From: Halorubrum yunnanense
GTDB taxonomy: Archaea > Halobacteriota > Halobacteria > Halobacteriales > Haloferacaceae
NCBI RefSeq assembly: GCF_026586675.1
Contig: NZ_JAODIX010000001.1
Location: 1 to 64,000 of the forward strand
Direction: 5' to 3'
Length of the DNA stretch: 64,000 nucleotides
Shown here: in pieces, positions 8,261 through 17,387 of the stretch
Position numbering within the stretch: position 1 is the first letter of the stretch
Layout: each line of letters begins with the position of its first letter
The notes under the pieces: generated by a model
The model's input: the letters and a program-made list of their open reading frames with translations, nothing else
Database searches by the model: none
What the model was told of the DNA's origin: nothing
Position numbers and translations under genes: made by a program

Positions 8261-9456
8261 GTCTCGGAGAGACGGTCGAGGGCCCGCGTCAGTTCGCGCT
8301 CGTCGGGGAGCGCGTACACGTCGCACCGCGCCTGGACGCCTTCCGTCTGGATCGCGGCGTCGATCACGAACCCGTAATCCTGCCGGCGGCTCAGCTTGGC
8401 GACCAGCGGGCTGATCGTCGCCGAGCCGATGTCGTGGACGAACTCCGGCGGCGAGTGGGTGATCGACGTGCCGAGCACGTTCGCCCAGCCGTCGATGAAC
8501 CCGCTCGTCATCACGTTCCCGAGCTCGCAGAGCGCGTTCTCCGCCATCCCGCCGAGCGGTTCGTCCGGCTCGCTCGGGAGCATCGACTCCGCGATCGTCG
8601 CCGCGGACTCCTCCTCGAAGAGGATCGCGAGGTAGCCGCTCGGCTCTCCCTGGAGCTCGAAGACGGTGCCCGCGTGCGGCTCGACGCCGACTTCCGCGGG
8701 CACGTCCGCGAGGGGGACGAACCGCAGCCGACTCACGTCGACGGTCGTGTCGAGCCCGGTCATCATCGAGATGTTGTCGGCGGCGTTCGTCGAGCCGCGC
8801 TTCGCCAGCGACGCGAACGTCGACAGCGACTCGTACGGGACCGCGGTGCCGCCGCCCTCGCCGGCGACCCCCGCCGCCTCGGCGCCCGCGGTCGCGGCCG
8901 GCGCCGTCTTCCCGACGATGAGGTCGCGGAACGGGCCGGAGTCGGGGAGCATATATATAGAGAAGTCGAGATCGGTCGTCGTCGCGTCCAGCCGGCTCTC
9001 GAAGAGGAACACGCCGTCGCCGGCGAGCGCCCCGTCCGGGAGGACGGCGGCGCCGTCGGCCTCGAAGTACCGGGGCGGCGTCATGTCGATCGCCTTCCCG
9101 AGGTAGTTCGCCCAGCCGTCAAGGAAGCCGCCGAGCGCGATGTTGCCGACCTCGGTCACCGCGCTGCGCTCCACCGACGCGCCGCCGGGTAAAAGCGAGA
9201 GGAGGGCGTCGACGTTGGCGGCGTCGAACGCGAGCACCGCCTCACCCTCTAGGCCGCCGCGGAGCCCGACGCTCACGCCGATGGACTCGCGGCCCGCGAA
9301 CGCCTCGGCGAGGTCCTCGCCCCTGGCGACGCTCGCGCCCGTGACCTCGACCGCCAAGTCAGTCCCCGTGAGGTCTGCGAGCCCCGCTGCGGCCCGCTCG
9401 GCCCCGCGCTCCGCCAGGCGGTTACACTCGCCGAGCGCCCGGACGTCGACCCGCAT
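8257..9456 (-). CDS. cheC: Two-domain CheC-type CheY-P phosphatase
   Basis: CheC proteins dephosphorylate CheY-P and partner CheD. The 399 residues contain two CheC domains: domain 1 (about 1-195) has the motif SAVTEVGN followed by FLDGWANYLG, and domain 2 (about 205-399) has ALCELGN followed by FIDGWANVLG. Both keep the E-x2-N active-site pair and the downstream Pro. The start codon overlaps the cheY stop (TAATG) and the end overlaps the cheD start. Single-domain CheC is about 200 residues, so this is a tandem fusion. Confidence 0.93.
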   Translation of the reverse strand: MRVDVRALGECNRLAERGAERAAAGLADLTGTDLAVEVTGASVARGEDLAEAFAGRESIGVSVGLRGGLEGEAVLAFDAANVDALLSLLPGGASVERSAVTEVGNIALGGFLDGWANYLGKAIDMTPPRYFEADGAAVLPDGALAGDGVFLFESRLDATTTDLDFSIYMLPDSGPFRDLIVGKTAPAATAGAEAAGVAGEGGGTAVPYESLSTFASLAKRGSTNAADNISMMTGLDTTVDVSRLRFVPLADVPAEVGVEPHAGTVFELQGEPSGYLAILFEEESAATIAESMLPSEPDEPLGGMAENALCELGNVMTSGFIDGWANVLGTSITHSPPEFVHDIGSATISPLVAKLSRRQDYGFVIDAAIQTEGVQARCDVYALPDERELTRALDRLSET

Positions 9457-9812
9457 TATACCGCCGATCCGATCGCGTCGAGCACGTTCGGCTTCTGGAA
9501 CGGCTTCGTGATGTATCCCTCGGCGCCGGCCTTAATGGCGGCCTTCATCTTCTCCTCCTGGCCGACGCTGGTACACATGATCACCGTCGCCCCCGGGTTC
9601 TCCTCTAAGATCTCCGTCGTCGCCTCGATCCCGTCGCGGATCGGCATTACGATGTCCATCATCACGAGGTCCGGGCCGTGTTCCTCGTACATGTTGACCG
9701 CCTCCACGCCGTTTTCGGCCTCGCCGACGATCTCGAACTCCCCCTCCAGAATCTCTCGGAGGAGGTTCCGCATGAACTCCGAGTCGTCCGCGATGAGCAC
9801 GCGCGTTGCCAT
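9456..9812 (-). CDS. cheY: Chemotaxis response regulator CheY
   Basis: CheY is the diffusible regulator that carries the signal from CheA to the archaellum adaptor. The 118 residues form a lone receiver domain with acidic pocket D9-D10, phospho-acceptor D53 (VMMDIVMP), T81 and K103 (TKPF). It heads the cheY-cheC-cheD run, with its TATA box at about 9841-9846 and a long palindrome just upstream of that. No cheA is present in the window. Confidence 0.97.
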   Translation of the reverse strand: MATRVLIADDSEFMRNLLREILEGEFEIVGEAENGVEAVNMYEEHGPDLVMMDIVMPIRDGIEATTEILEENPGATVIMCTSVGQEEKMKAAIKAGAEGYITKPFQKPNVLDAIGSAV

Positions 9813-9840
9813 GGTTGTCTCGAAAGCGGGTCAGCGGTCA

Positions 9841-9878
9841 CTTAACGACTCCCCCGCGGTTCTCAGCGCTGAGAACCG
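9841..9878 (-). promoter_or_regulatory. cheY promoter with upstream 22-bp perfect palindrome
   Basis: GTTAAG (minus strand, 9841-9846) lies about 29 bases before the cheY start and fits a TATA box. A perfect palindrome occupies 9857-9878 (half-site CGGTTCTCAGC). It sits directly upstream of the box, where activators bind, but it also lies 32 bases past the stop of the preceding gene, so it could be a transcription-termination hairpin instead. Confidence 0.5.
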
Positions 9879-9909
9879 ACGGTGGCGGCGCTCGTCGAGG
9901 AGCCGGAAG

Positions 9910-12258
9910 TTACACCCAGTGACCGAGGAGGTGGACGGCGCCGACGAGGGCGGTGCCGATGAGCGTTTCTCGCGTGCCGATCCCGAACGGGAGGAACGTC
10001 GTCGGCTCGTCCTCGCTGTCCCGACCGCCGGAGTCACCGGTCGGGTCCGACGAGTTTCCGTTAGGATTCGACGTGTTTCCGTCGGAGTTCGTGGCATCCG
10101 CGGAGTCAGTCGCAGTCGAGTTTCCGCCGGCGTCCGTGGAGTTTGCGTCGGTGGCCGTGGAGTTTGCGTCGTCATCGCCGCTGCTCGAGGAGTTCTCGGC
10201 GTCGTTCGTGTCGGCGCCGCCGTCATCGTCGTCGATCGTCGTCCTCGCCGGATTCTCCGCGACGACCAGCGTCCCGTTTCTCTGATCCCCGTCAAGCGTG
10301 GTGGTGAACGGATATTCACCGGGGTCGAGACGGACGGTCGCGGACGGGAAGCTGACGGTGCGCGACTCGTTCGACGACAGCGTCAGTTCGCGAGCGGTCG
10401 TCAGGTTCCCGTCGGCGACATCGAGCGCGAGCGTTCCCTCTCCCTCCAGTCCGCCGGCGTTTCGGACGTCGATCCCGAGCGCGGAGAGGTTCCCTCCCTC
10501 CGCGACGGTGGCGTTCTGGGGCACGCCGTCGATCGCGAGCCGATCCGGGTCGTCGGTGTCGTCGACGACGATCACCGTGCGGCTGTCGCGGAGCGTCGTC
10601 CCGTCGTACAGCTCGTAGTTCAGCCGAGTCCCCGGATCGGCGCCCCCGAGGTCGGCGCTGATAGAGAAGTTCCCCTCGGAGAGTTCCACCTGCGACTCCG
10701 ACCGGAACGGCTCGTCGCGCTTGTCGTCGACGAAGGTCGCGGACATTTCGATCGGGGGTAGTATCGTGGTGGTCCCGGTCACCGCCCCGCCTGACGCCTC
10801 GACGAGGAGTTCGCCGTCTTCAGTGACATGGTCGTATTCGAAGTACCGCTCCTGGATCGAAAACGACGCCTCCGCGCTCACGGTCCCGTCGGCGGTCTCC
10901 CAGTACGGGAACTGTTCAGGGGCGTCCGATCTTGGCTCGAACGCTGCCGGCGGTTCGTCGGTGTCGGCGAAGGCGTACCGCTGCCCCTCGGTTCCCTCCA
11001 ACGCGAACTCGACAGAGAACTCGTCGCCCGGTTCGGGATCCTCGGTGAACGGACCTCCGTCACTCGTGTCCAGAACGAGGTAGAGTCGGCCGGGCGTCGA
11101 GTCGCCGGTCTCCAGTTCCTCCGCGCCGGCGATGAAGAGGGAGACGTCTTCGGGATCGGCCTCGGAGAGATCGAGTTTCGATCGGGGCTCGTTCATCTCC
11201 GGGTTCGTCTGTCGGACGCGGAGGGAGACGCCCTCTTGTTTGTCGTCGATCAGCTTCGTCAGGACGGTGTGGTCGACCGCTTGGCCGGCCTGAAGCGACT
11301 CCTTGTCCGCAAAGTACGAGAGCGCCCCCCAGATGCCGGTCGACTCGAAGCCGAGGACGACGCGATCGCCCTTCGTCACCGCGGTGCGGTCGAGGCCGTT
11401 CTGTTCGAGAGTACTGAGCGATTTGTTGTCGGCCCCGCCTTCGATATCGTTCGAATCCGCGGTCGTGAACACCTCAATCTCGTCGTGAAACGTCGGCTTC
11501 GTCAACAGGAGGTCCGACTGCGCGGCCGTCTCGACCGGCGTCACGACGCCCGGCTCCTCAACGACGAACGTGCCGTTGGTGATCGCAAGCCGGTACCGCT
11601 CCGGCACGAGCGGCCGCGCGAGCCCGCCGGCACCGGTCGCGCCGGAGAGGTCAGAGAGATCCTCCACGTTGTCGTGTGGGTTTCCGTCCTCATCACGGAA
11701 GTCGAGATCACAGCCGCCCTCGCGACAGCTCTCGGCCGTGCTGTTGTCGGTTCCGAGGAGTCGCGTGTTGATCGTGACGTTGTTGCTGTCGGACTGTAGT
11801 ACCACGACGTCGGTGTATCCGACCGACCCCCCGGTATCGGTGAGCCGATTCCCGCCGATCAGGAGATACCGCTTTTCGTCAATATCATTGTATCTGATCT
11901 CGACGGTATCGCCCGCAATCCCGGTGTAAGTCGGACGGACGAACGAGCCGTTGATCGCTGGACGGTCGCTCGGACCATCACCGGCCGTCGGCTCCGCGGT
12001 GACCGCGTTGGGCCCGAAGGGTTCGGTCGGCGACTCAGGGTCAGGAGCCGAGAGGTCCGCGGCAGCGGGAGCCGTTGCCACGACTACGATCACCGCGACG
12101 AGGACGACGAGCGCCGTCGTGCCGCATAGGGTCGTCGAGAGCCGGCGGAGGCAAGCCGGGAGCGTCACGTCGGTGCCTTTAGGTCCGGCCGTGTCGCACG
12201 GTTTCGCGGCTCTCGACCGCTCGGACCGGTCCGTCTCGTCATCGGGTGTGGCTGTCAT
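9910..12258 (-). CDS. Large membrane-anchored surface glycoprotein of unknown function
   Basis: About 782 residues. A cytoplasmic Arg/Asp-rich N-terminus leads to a strong hydrophobic segment (about 46-70, TALVVLVAVIVVVATAPAAA) that is a signal anchor or signal peptide. A long acidic beta-rich ectodomain with many N-X-S/T sequons follows. A CARDB-like Ig domain lies near 590-680, then a Thr/Ser/Asn/Asp-rich stalk (about 690-760), then a C-terminal hydrophobic helix (FGIGTRETLIGTALVGAVHLLG). The architecture resembles haloarchaeal S-layer-like proteins with a BGTF/PGF-type organisation, but no clear PGF motif is present. An alternative start is ATG 12294; a minus-strand TTTAGT box near 12336 permits either. 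It lies between the archaellin and chemotaxis genes, which may be chance. Confidence 0.8.
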   Translation of the reverse strand: MTATPDDETDRSERSRAAKPCDTAGPKGTDVTLPACLRRLSTTLCGTTALVVLVAVIVVVATAPAAADLSAPDPESPTEPFGPNAVTAEPTAGDGPSDRPAINGSFVRPTYTGIAGDTVEIRYNDIDEKRYLLIGGNRLTDTGGSVGYTDVVVLQSDSNNVTINTRLLGTDNSTAESCREGGCDLDFRDEDGNPHDNVEDLSDLSGATGAGGLARPLVPERYRLAITNGTFVVEEPGVVTPVETAAQSDLLLTKPTFHDEIEVFTTADSNDIEGGADNKSLSTLEQNGLDRTAVTKGDRVVLGFESTGIWGALSYFADKESLQAGQAVDHTVLTKLIDDKQEGVSLRVRQTNPEMNEPRSKLDLSEADPEDVSLFIAGAEELETGDSTPGRLYLVLDTSDGGPFTEDPEPGDEFSVEFALEGTEGQRYAFADTDEPPAAFEPRSDAPEQFPYWETADGTVSAEASFSIQERYFEYDHVTEDGELLVEASGGAVTGTTTILPPIEMSATFVDDKRDEPFRSESQVELSEGNFSISADLGGADPGTRLNYELYDGTTLRDSRTVIVVDDTDDPDRLAIDGVPQNATVAEGGNLSALGIDVRNAGGLEGEGTLALDVADGNLTTARELTLSSNESRTVSFPSATVRLDPGEYPFTTTLDGDQRNGTLVVAENPARTTIDDDDGGADTNDAENSSSSGDDDANSTATDANSTDAGGNSTATDSADATNSDGNTSNPNGNSSDPTGDSGGRDSEDEPTTFLPFGIGTRETLIGTALVGAVHLLGHWV

Positions 12259-12480
12259 CGTGGTGTGGAGGGATCGTCGGCTCCGCGGGAGCACGGAGCG
12301 TGTCTGTCGTCCGTCGGTCCGAGGGTCACCGACTAAAGCGTACCCTCCCGATTATCACGCCTGTGAACCGGCTCGGAACGCGAGCGACGTGAACTCGTCA
12401 ATATCGACCGACTGCGCCGGGGTGAACCGTTCAGTCGTTCCCCGAAGAATTAACCCCGACCGGCGTCGCCTTTGACTACG

Positions 12481-12921
12481 ATGGCATCGTGTCCCCGCTG
12501 TGAGGCGTCGATAGACGACGAGGCCCGGTTCTGCGCGGAGTGCGGCGCCCCGCAGACGGAGGACGCGGCCGAGGAGCTCGACGAGTACGTCCAGCGACAG
12601 GCCGAAGAAGTGGCGGGGGCCGGGAGCACCGACGGCGGGAACGCCGAGAGCAACGCGTTTCCGTCGAAGGAGGAACTGACCGACCGGCAGCAACTCTGGC
12701 GGCGCGGCTGTTACGTCGCCGGGTACGGAACCGTGGTCGTCGCGCTCACCCTCGTCCCGGCAGTCGGCGCCTTCCCGCTGATCCTCGCCGGGATCGCGAT
12801 CCTCCCGCCGATCCGGCGGCTCACCGCCGAACCGCTCGGGAGTCCGCTGAAACGCGAAGTGATGGCCGGGCTGTACGCGATATTCGCGGTGATCGGCGCA
12901 GCGCTGCTGTTCCTGCTGTAG
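12481..12921 (+). CDS. Zinc-ribbon membrane protein, unknown function
   Basis: The 146-residue protein begins with a double-Cys zinc ribbon (SCPRCE and FCAECG within the first 25 residues), has an acidic middle (about 30-65), and two closely spaced membrane helices (about 80-105 and 125-145). This resembles the zinc-ribbon/two-helix DUF family of haloarchaea. I chose ATG 12481 because AATTAA at about 12448-12453 is 27-30 bases upstream, fitting leaderless transcription. It is divergent from the large surface protein gene. Confidence 0.8.
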   Translation: MASCPRCEASIDDEARFCAECGAPQTEDAAEELDEYVQRQAEEVAGAGSTDGGNAESNAFPSKEELTDRQQLWRRGCYVAGYGTVVVALTLVPAVGAFPLILAGIAILPPIRRLTAEPLGSPLKREVMAGLYAIFAVIGAALLFLL

Positions 12922-12939
12922 GGCTTCTCGTTCCTCACC

Positions 12940-13725
12940 TCACTCGATCCTGAACCCGCCCTCCTCTTCAGCGGCGCGCACCAGATCACCGATGCTGTCG
13001 CTCGCCGAGAGCCCCTGACTCGCCGCGAACCGCTTTATCATCACCGGCGGAACGTCCACCGTCGTCTCGGAGGCCGCGAGCAGCAGCCCGATCGCCTCCG
13101 GCGTCGGCGAGCTCGGGCCGGCGTTCGACGCGAACCAGGAGATCAGCGTGTCGAACGTCGCGGTCACGTCGTTCGACACCATCCGCTGTCGGGTGGTGTC
13201 GCCCTCCGCGTGGAGCGTCGCGTCGATGCCGTAGTCGAACCCATCGCCGTCGAAGGAGCTCGCCAGCCACCGGCTCACCGCCTGCCGGTCGACCGCGTCA
13301 GCGCCGGTCGGTGCCCGCTCTCCTCCCGAACTCGGCCCGGCACGGCCCTGGCCGTCGGCGCGACCCTGTCCGTTCGCGCGTCCCCGTCCGCCGGCGCCGC
13401 CTTGCTGGTCGGCCTGCCGCTGGCCGCGGTTTTCGACGCCGGGACCGGCGGCGCTCGCGCGCGGGTCGTCCCCCGCAGGTCGGCGCTCGTCCGCATTCGC
13501 GGGCTCCGCGGCGGTGAACCCGCCCGAGTCGTCGGGGGGGGCCGCGTCGTCCGGCGGCGGCCGGCGATCACCTCGCGACCGACCGACGTTGGGCCGGCCG
13601 TTCGTCCCGACGACGTACCGTCCCTCCTCGATCTCGACGACGTTCTCGTCGTCGGTGAAGTCGAGTTCGTCGGGGTCGGCCGGCGGCGCGTCCGGATCGG
13701 CCGCCGGCGCGTCGTGGTCACTCAT
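12940..13725 (-). CDS. Haloarchaeal acidic protein of unknown function (possibly DUF7500-like)
   Basis: 261 residues. The first half (1-145) is low-complexity: an Asp/Pro-rich start, a short ordered patch (ENVVEIEEGRYVVGTNGRPN) and Gln/Gly/Arg-rich repeats such as GQGRADGQGRA. The second half (about 145-261) looks folded: DRQAVSRWLASSFDGD, then a region around TLISWFASNAGPSSPTPEAIGLLLAAS, and a C-terminal helix ending GGFRIE. It lies directly downstream of the archaellins on the same strand, which suggests but does not prove a link to motility. I do not recognise a biochemical function. Confidence 0.75.
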   Translation of the reverse strand: MSDHDAPAADPDAPPADPDELDFTDDENVVEIEEGRYVVGTNGRPNVGRSRGDRRPPPDDAAPPDDSGGFTAAEPANADERRPAGDDPRASAAGPGVENRGQRQADQQGGAGGRGRANGQGRADGQGRAGPSSGGERAPTGADAVDRQAVSRWLASSFDGDGFDYGIDATLHAEGDTTRQRMVSNDVTATFDTLISWFASNAGPSSPTPEAIGLLLAASETTVDVPPVMIKRFAASQGLSASDSIGDLVRAAEEEGGFRIE

Positions 13726-13824
13726 GAGTCGTGGTAGCGCGCGCCGTAAAATAGGTGTTGCGGCGGGTTCCCGCCGCGGAGCCGGTCTCCGCGGGGAAAC
13801 AGTTGGTTGTCTGTGCGTCCGCGC

Positions 13825-15087
13825 TTAGAGGCGGACCGCTTCGCCTTCCTCGCTGAAGAGGTCGGGCGCGGTCAGTTCGACCTGCGTCGTCGCGCCGGCC
13901 GGCGAGACGATGTCGAGCGTCGCATCGTCGCCCTCGCCGAACGCCACAGAACCGTCAGCGAACGCACCGGAAGACGGGTTCAGTAGGATCGTGTACTGGT
14001 TCTGGTCGTCGAGGACGGGGTCGGCGAGGAAGCCTCCGTCGGAGCCGACCGCAAACTCACCGGGATTGAGGTTGGAAACCTGACTGAAACCAAGAGAAGC
14101 ATCAGCCTCGGTACTCACTGCGGAACCAACTGTGGTTCCAGGCAGTGTACTACCCTCATTAAGCTCGACTTTTATCTGATCACCATCAGCAAAGTCGACT
14201 CCAGTGAGATCAATAGTTTCGATCACATTGTCTTCACCTGAGTTAACAGATACCGAATCAATCAGAGTGGTGGTTCCACCGTCCGTGGACCCTTCATCGA
14301 CGTACACGAGTAGGTTGGTTGCCGTAGTCGAACTCGTAGTTCCGTAAGCGACTTCGATGCTAGTGGTATCTGTGCGAATGGTTGGCTGAATCGCGACTTC
14401 ATCGCTCGTAACACCAGTTGCAGTCACACCATCTAGTTTGGTGTCAACAACCGTCGCTCCGGTAGAAGAGGTACCAGAACCATCGAGTTGTGCCTCGATA
14501 TTGTTCCCTACCGTAAGGTCTTCAGTGGGAATAGCAACTTCATTAATTTCGTTTTCATCGAGGCTCTCGATGTCTACTGTCGTGATACTAGTACCAGCTA
14601 CCGTGTCCTGAATAGTCAGCTGAGTAATATCCTCTGAGTTGATTTCACCAAGCCGAATCTGGACACTTTCAGCATCGTCAGGGATCTGCTGTTGGATGGT
14701 CACACCGTCGGTGCTCGGATTTTCGGGAACATTGAACGCCCGATCAGTGAACACAAGATTCTCCTGTCCGCCAGGCCCAACAGCCTGAATCGTCGTATCG
14801 GTCAGATCGATGTCATCAGCACCGGGCGCACCGGTGGTCGTCACGCGGATCTCGCTCAGCGTCGAAGTGTCACCGCTGACGATCCCGACGGAACTCGTCA
14901 CCTCGATCCGCTCGGACACGAGGTCCGTACTCTCTTCGCCGGTCGATTCCGCCTGCGACTGGAGGAACCCAGCCGTGTTGATCAGGACGCCCGCGGCGAT
15001 GGCGGCGACAAGCACCATCGCGATGAACACGATGAGCGTGCCGATACCGACCTGACCGCGGTCGTCGTTGGTAATGAACTCGAACAT
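13825..15087 (-). CDS. arlB: Archaellin (archaeal flagellin), large paralog
   Basis: Archaellins are the filament subunits, processed by a prepilin-peptidase-like enzyme after a short class III signal. The 420-residue protein has the signal region with [24 protein letters not shown], where cleavage is expected at RGQ|VGIG, and the hydrophobic alpha1 helix, then a long beta-rich domain. Its middle (about 14050-14720) is clearly AT-richer than the surrounding DNA and rich in Thr/Ser, the pattern of the surface-exposed variable domain. I find no N-X-S/T sequon in the whole protein. It starts two bases after the smaller archaellin gene ends, so both are one operon. About 200 residues is usual; this one is double length. 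Confidence 0.95.
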   Translation of the reverse strand: MFEFITNDDRGQVGIGTLIVFIAMVLVAAIAAGVLINTAGFLQSQAESTGEESTDLVSERIEVTSSVGIVSGDTSTLSEIRVTTTGAPGADDIDLTDTTIQAVGPGGQENLVFTDRAFNVPENPSTDGVTIQQQIPDDAESVQIRLGEINSEDITQLTIQDTVAGTSITTVDIESLDENEINEVAIPTEDLTVGNNIEAQLDGSGTSSTGATVVDTKLDGVTATGVTSDEVAIQPTIRTDTTSIEVAYGTTSSTTATNLLVYVDEGSTDGGTTTLIDSVSVNSGEDNVIETIDLTGVDFADGDQIKVELNEGSTLPGTTVGSAVSTEADASLGFSQVSNLNPGEFAVGSDGGFLADPVLDDQNQYTILLNPSSGAFADGSVAFGEGDDATLDIVSPAGATTQVELTAPDLFSEEGEAVRL

Positions 15088-15089
15088 TG

Positions 15090-15704
15090 TTACAGCCTCA
15101 CCGAGTCGCCGTCATCGCCGACCAGCGTGGTCGGGACGCGGATCTCAGTCGTCGTCGATGCGCCGGAAGCAGTCGTGAACGTCACCGTCAGGGAGTCGCC
15201 CTCAGTGAGCGCGTAGCCGCTGGCGTCTTCGAACGTATCACTCGCCTCGAGGTTGACGACGACCTCGGCGCGGTCACTGTTGTCCGTCAGAACGGGGCTG
15301 TCGCCAGTTTTGGTGAAGATGTCGTTGGTCGCCGGCGGGTCCTCGTCGAGCTGGAACGTCTCCTGCCCGGAGGTCCCGACCAGTTCGACAGTCACTTCGT
15401 CGAGGTCGATGTTGTCCGCGCCGGGCGCCGACGCGACGACGAACTCGAGCGAGCCGATGCCGCGCTCGCTGGTGCCGGCGACGTTGTCGGCGATGTCACC
15501 GGACTGGCTCACGACTTGGAGCCGCTCGCTCACCTGCGCTGTACTTTCCTCGCCCGTTGCTTCAGCCTGCGTCTGGAGGAACCCGGCCGTGTTGATCAGG
15601 ACGCCGGCGGCGATCGCCGCCACCAGCACCATCGCGATGAACACGATGAGGGTCCCGATCCCCACTTGACCGCGCTCTTCCTCGTCCAGTATGGTTTCGA
15701 ACAT
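15090..15704 (-). CDS. arlB: Archaellin, small paralog
   Basis: A 204-residue archaellin with nearly the same N-terminus as the downstream paralog: the stretch from GQVGIG through NTAGFLQ is identical and the next residues differ in few places. The rest is shorter and less diverged from a typical archaellin. No N-X-S/T sequon is present. It is the promoter-proximal gene of the pair, with a TATA box (CTTAAGTAG, minus strand) at about 15765-15773 and a leader near 35-40 bases. The near-identical 5' ends make gene conversion between the two copies possible. Confidence 0.95.
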   Translation of the reverse strand: MFETILDEEERGQVGIGTLIVFIAMVLVAAIAAGVLINTAGFLQTQAEATGEESTAQVSERLQVVSQSGDIADNVAGTSERGIGSLEFVVASAPGADNIDLDEVTVELVGTSGQETFQLDEDPPATNDIFTKTGDSPVLTDNSDRAEVVVNLEASDTFEDASGYALTEGDSLTVTFTTASGASTTTEIRVPTTLVGDDGDSVRL

Positions 15705-16050
15705 TGTGTGTTGCGTCGGCCCCCGGCCTGCCCGGCGGGCGTTATCGGTAGCGATGGGGATTTCCTACTTAAGATCACGCACCCGGCTATTCGAACTGAT
15801 AAACTACTCAAGTCGGGCGATTTTAGTATTGTTTTCAGTAGTATAATTAAAGAATTCATCAACGATATCGGCGAGGCGGTATCAAAACTGGATCTGCGAC
15901 GGAGCGGGAGGTGAGTCCGCGACGCGTCCGATACCGCGAAACCGGAAGGGAGGAAACGGTCGCGCGATCGATCGATCGATACGTCGACGCCCGACGGGAA
16001 CCGCGTTCAGTGAACGGTCGAAACGAGCGTGTAGCGCCGGAATGTCCGCT
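15705..16050. promoter_or_regulatory. Archaellin upstream region, no gene seen
   Basis: The part nearest the archaellin (15760-15860) is AT-rich and contains the promoter. Further up are runs such as GTATTGTTTTCAGTAGTATAATTAAAG (split here only as a description of AT content) and a short GATC microsatellite near 15966-15980. I see no reading frame with coding character. Confidence 0.5.
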
Positions 16051-16641
16051 TCAGCGTTCGCGTTCGCGCGCCACCGAGTCGACCGACTCGGAGCGCGACG
16101 GGGACTCAGCGCGGTCCCCCTCGGGGTCGGCCGCCAGCAGTCGGTCGAGGCGGCGCTCGAACTCCGCGTCGGAGAGCTCGCCCTCGACGTAGCGGTGTTT
16201 GAGGCGCTCGATCGGGGTCGTCCGCTCCTCGCGGTCGGCTCCCGCCTCCGACGCGTCGCGCTCCGCGGCGATCCGGTCGGCGAGGTACCCGCCGAGCGCG
16301 CCGCTCCCGACGACGTACGCCGCGCCGAACAGCGTGAGCGCGAGGACGCCGACGGTCGCCGCCGGCGACACCGCGGCGGCAACCCAAACCGCGAGGAACG
16401 TCAGCGGCAGCGACAGCAGCGCGACCAGCGCGCCCGTCGCGGCGCCGATCCGCGGGCCGCGGGGCGTCTCCGACTCGTCAGTCCAGCTCGCCACGCCGGC
16501 GCCGACCGCGGGCGCGATCAGGCCGACGACCGGGAGGACGCTTACGAGGACCGTGACCCCCGCCCCGACGCCGGCGCGCGCGGCGAAGTCCGAGAGGCGC
16601 GCGACCGTCGAGCGACCGCCGCGAGCGTCGACGGCCGTCAT
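16051..16641 (-). CDS. DUF5518-like membrane protein with C-terminal SHOCT-type motif
   Basis: 196 residues from ATG 16641; an upstream in-frame ATG adds Arg-rich, non-conserved sequence. Four hydrophobic segments (about 20-45, 60-85, 88-105 and 108-125) end in YVVGSGALGGYLAD, typical of DUF5518. The cytoplasmic C-terminus (about 150-180) carries a short oligomerisation-type motif, IERLKHRYVEGELSDAEFE, of the SHOCT family. Related DUF5518-like (48437) and SHOCT (57992) genes occur elsewhere in the window. Function unknown. Confidence 0.8.
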   Translation of the reverse strand: MTAVDARGGRSTVARLSDFAARAGVGAGVTVLVSVLPVVGLIAPAVGAGVASWTDESETPRGPRIGAATGALVALLSLPLTFLAVWVAAAVSPAATVGVLALTLFGAAYVVGSGALGGYLADRIAAERDASEAGADREERTTPIERLKHRYVEGELSDAEFERRLDRLLAADPEGDRAESPSRSESVDSVARERER

Positions 16642-16863
16642 CGTCGGCGCTCCGAAGGCCGGGACGGCTCGGCGGGTCGGCGTCGGCACAGGGAGGCCTG
16701 TGCGCTCGAACTCGCCCCCTCGTCTCGACAGCGATCTGTCATCGAGATCTCTACGGAGTGCGAAATCAAAAGGGCGTCGGGGGGCTCGGTTCACCGTTCG
16801 TCGGGGGCCTCCGGATCGACCCGGTGGCGGGTCGGGGAGGGGGCGACAGGCTGACTCCGTTTC

Positions 16864-17202
16864 TCAGCGGTCGCGCAGGCGCGACAGCTCCGATTCGGGG
16901 ATCACGAACTCCCGCGTGCCGGGCTCGTAAACGGCGAGGCTCCCGGCGACGAGCGCCATCGACGCCGCCAGCAGCCCGGTGTTGATCAACAGCAGCGCCT
17001 CCGCGTTCGCGAACGACGTCCGAAAGCCGGCGACGGGCGTCACGACGGCGGCGGCGACGACCAGTCCGAAGCCGACGGCCAGGAACGCCATCGCGGTGCG
17101 GCCCGACGACCGATACGCGGCGACCGCGAACGCCGCCAGCGTCGCGCTCGCACCCGCTAACACGGTGGTCGTCACAAGATACAACCCCTCGATGAGCTCC
17201 AT
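16864..17202 (-). CDS. Small four-helix membrane protein (possibly DUF7521)
   Basis: 112 residues with hydrophobic segments at about 5-28, 35-58, 66-86 and a short tail ending in Arg. It is divergent from a winged-helix gene at 17388, about 185 bases away. The same kind of pairing, a winged-helix protein with a roughly 100-residue multi-helix protein, appears at 21411-21988. No catalytic residues are evident and function is unknown. Confidence 0.7.
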   Translation of the reverse strand: MELIEGLYLVTTTVLAGASATLAAFAVAAYRSSGRTAMAFLAVGFGLVVAAAVVTPVAGFRTSFANAEALLLINTGLLAASMALVAGSLAVYEPGTREFVIPESELSRLRDR

Positions 17203-17387
17203 GGTCTCTCTCCTCGAAGTCGATACATAAACCCACGGTGGCGGCTATCACCGGCGATAACACGTCGCCTTCGGCCGTGCGGCCGGAGCCGTCGAGAAGA
17301 CCCCGCTACCACGCTCCTTCCGGAGTCCGAGGTTCCTGCAATGACCGGTACCCTTTTAAGATGTAAAAATCAACATCGATAACGTGA

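Noticed and set aside
15964-15985. GATC microsatellite as a replication or Dam-type signal
   Set aside because: Short repeat in a gap without origin-like features; no Orc1/Cdc6 gene or ORB repeats nearby.
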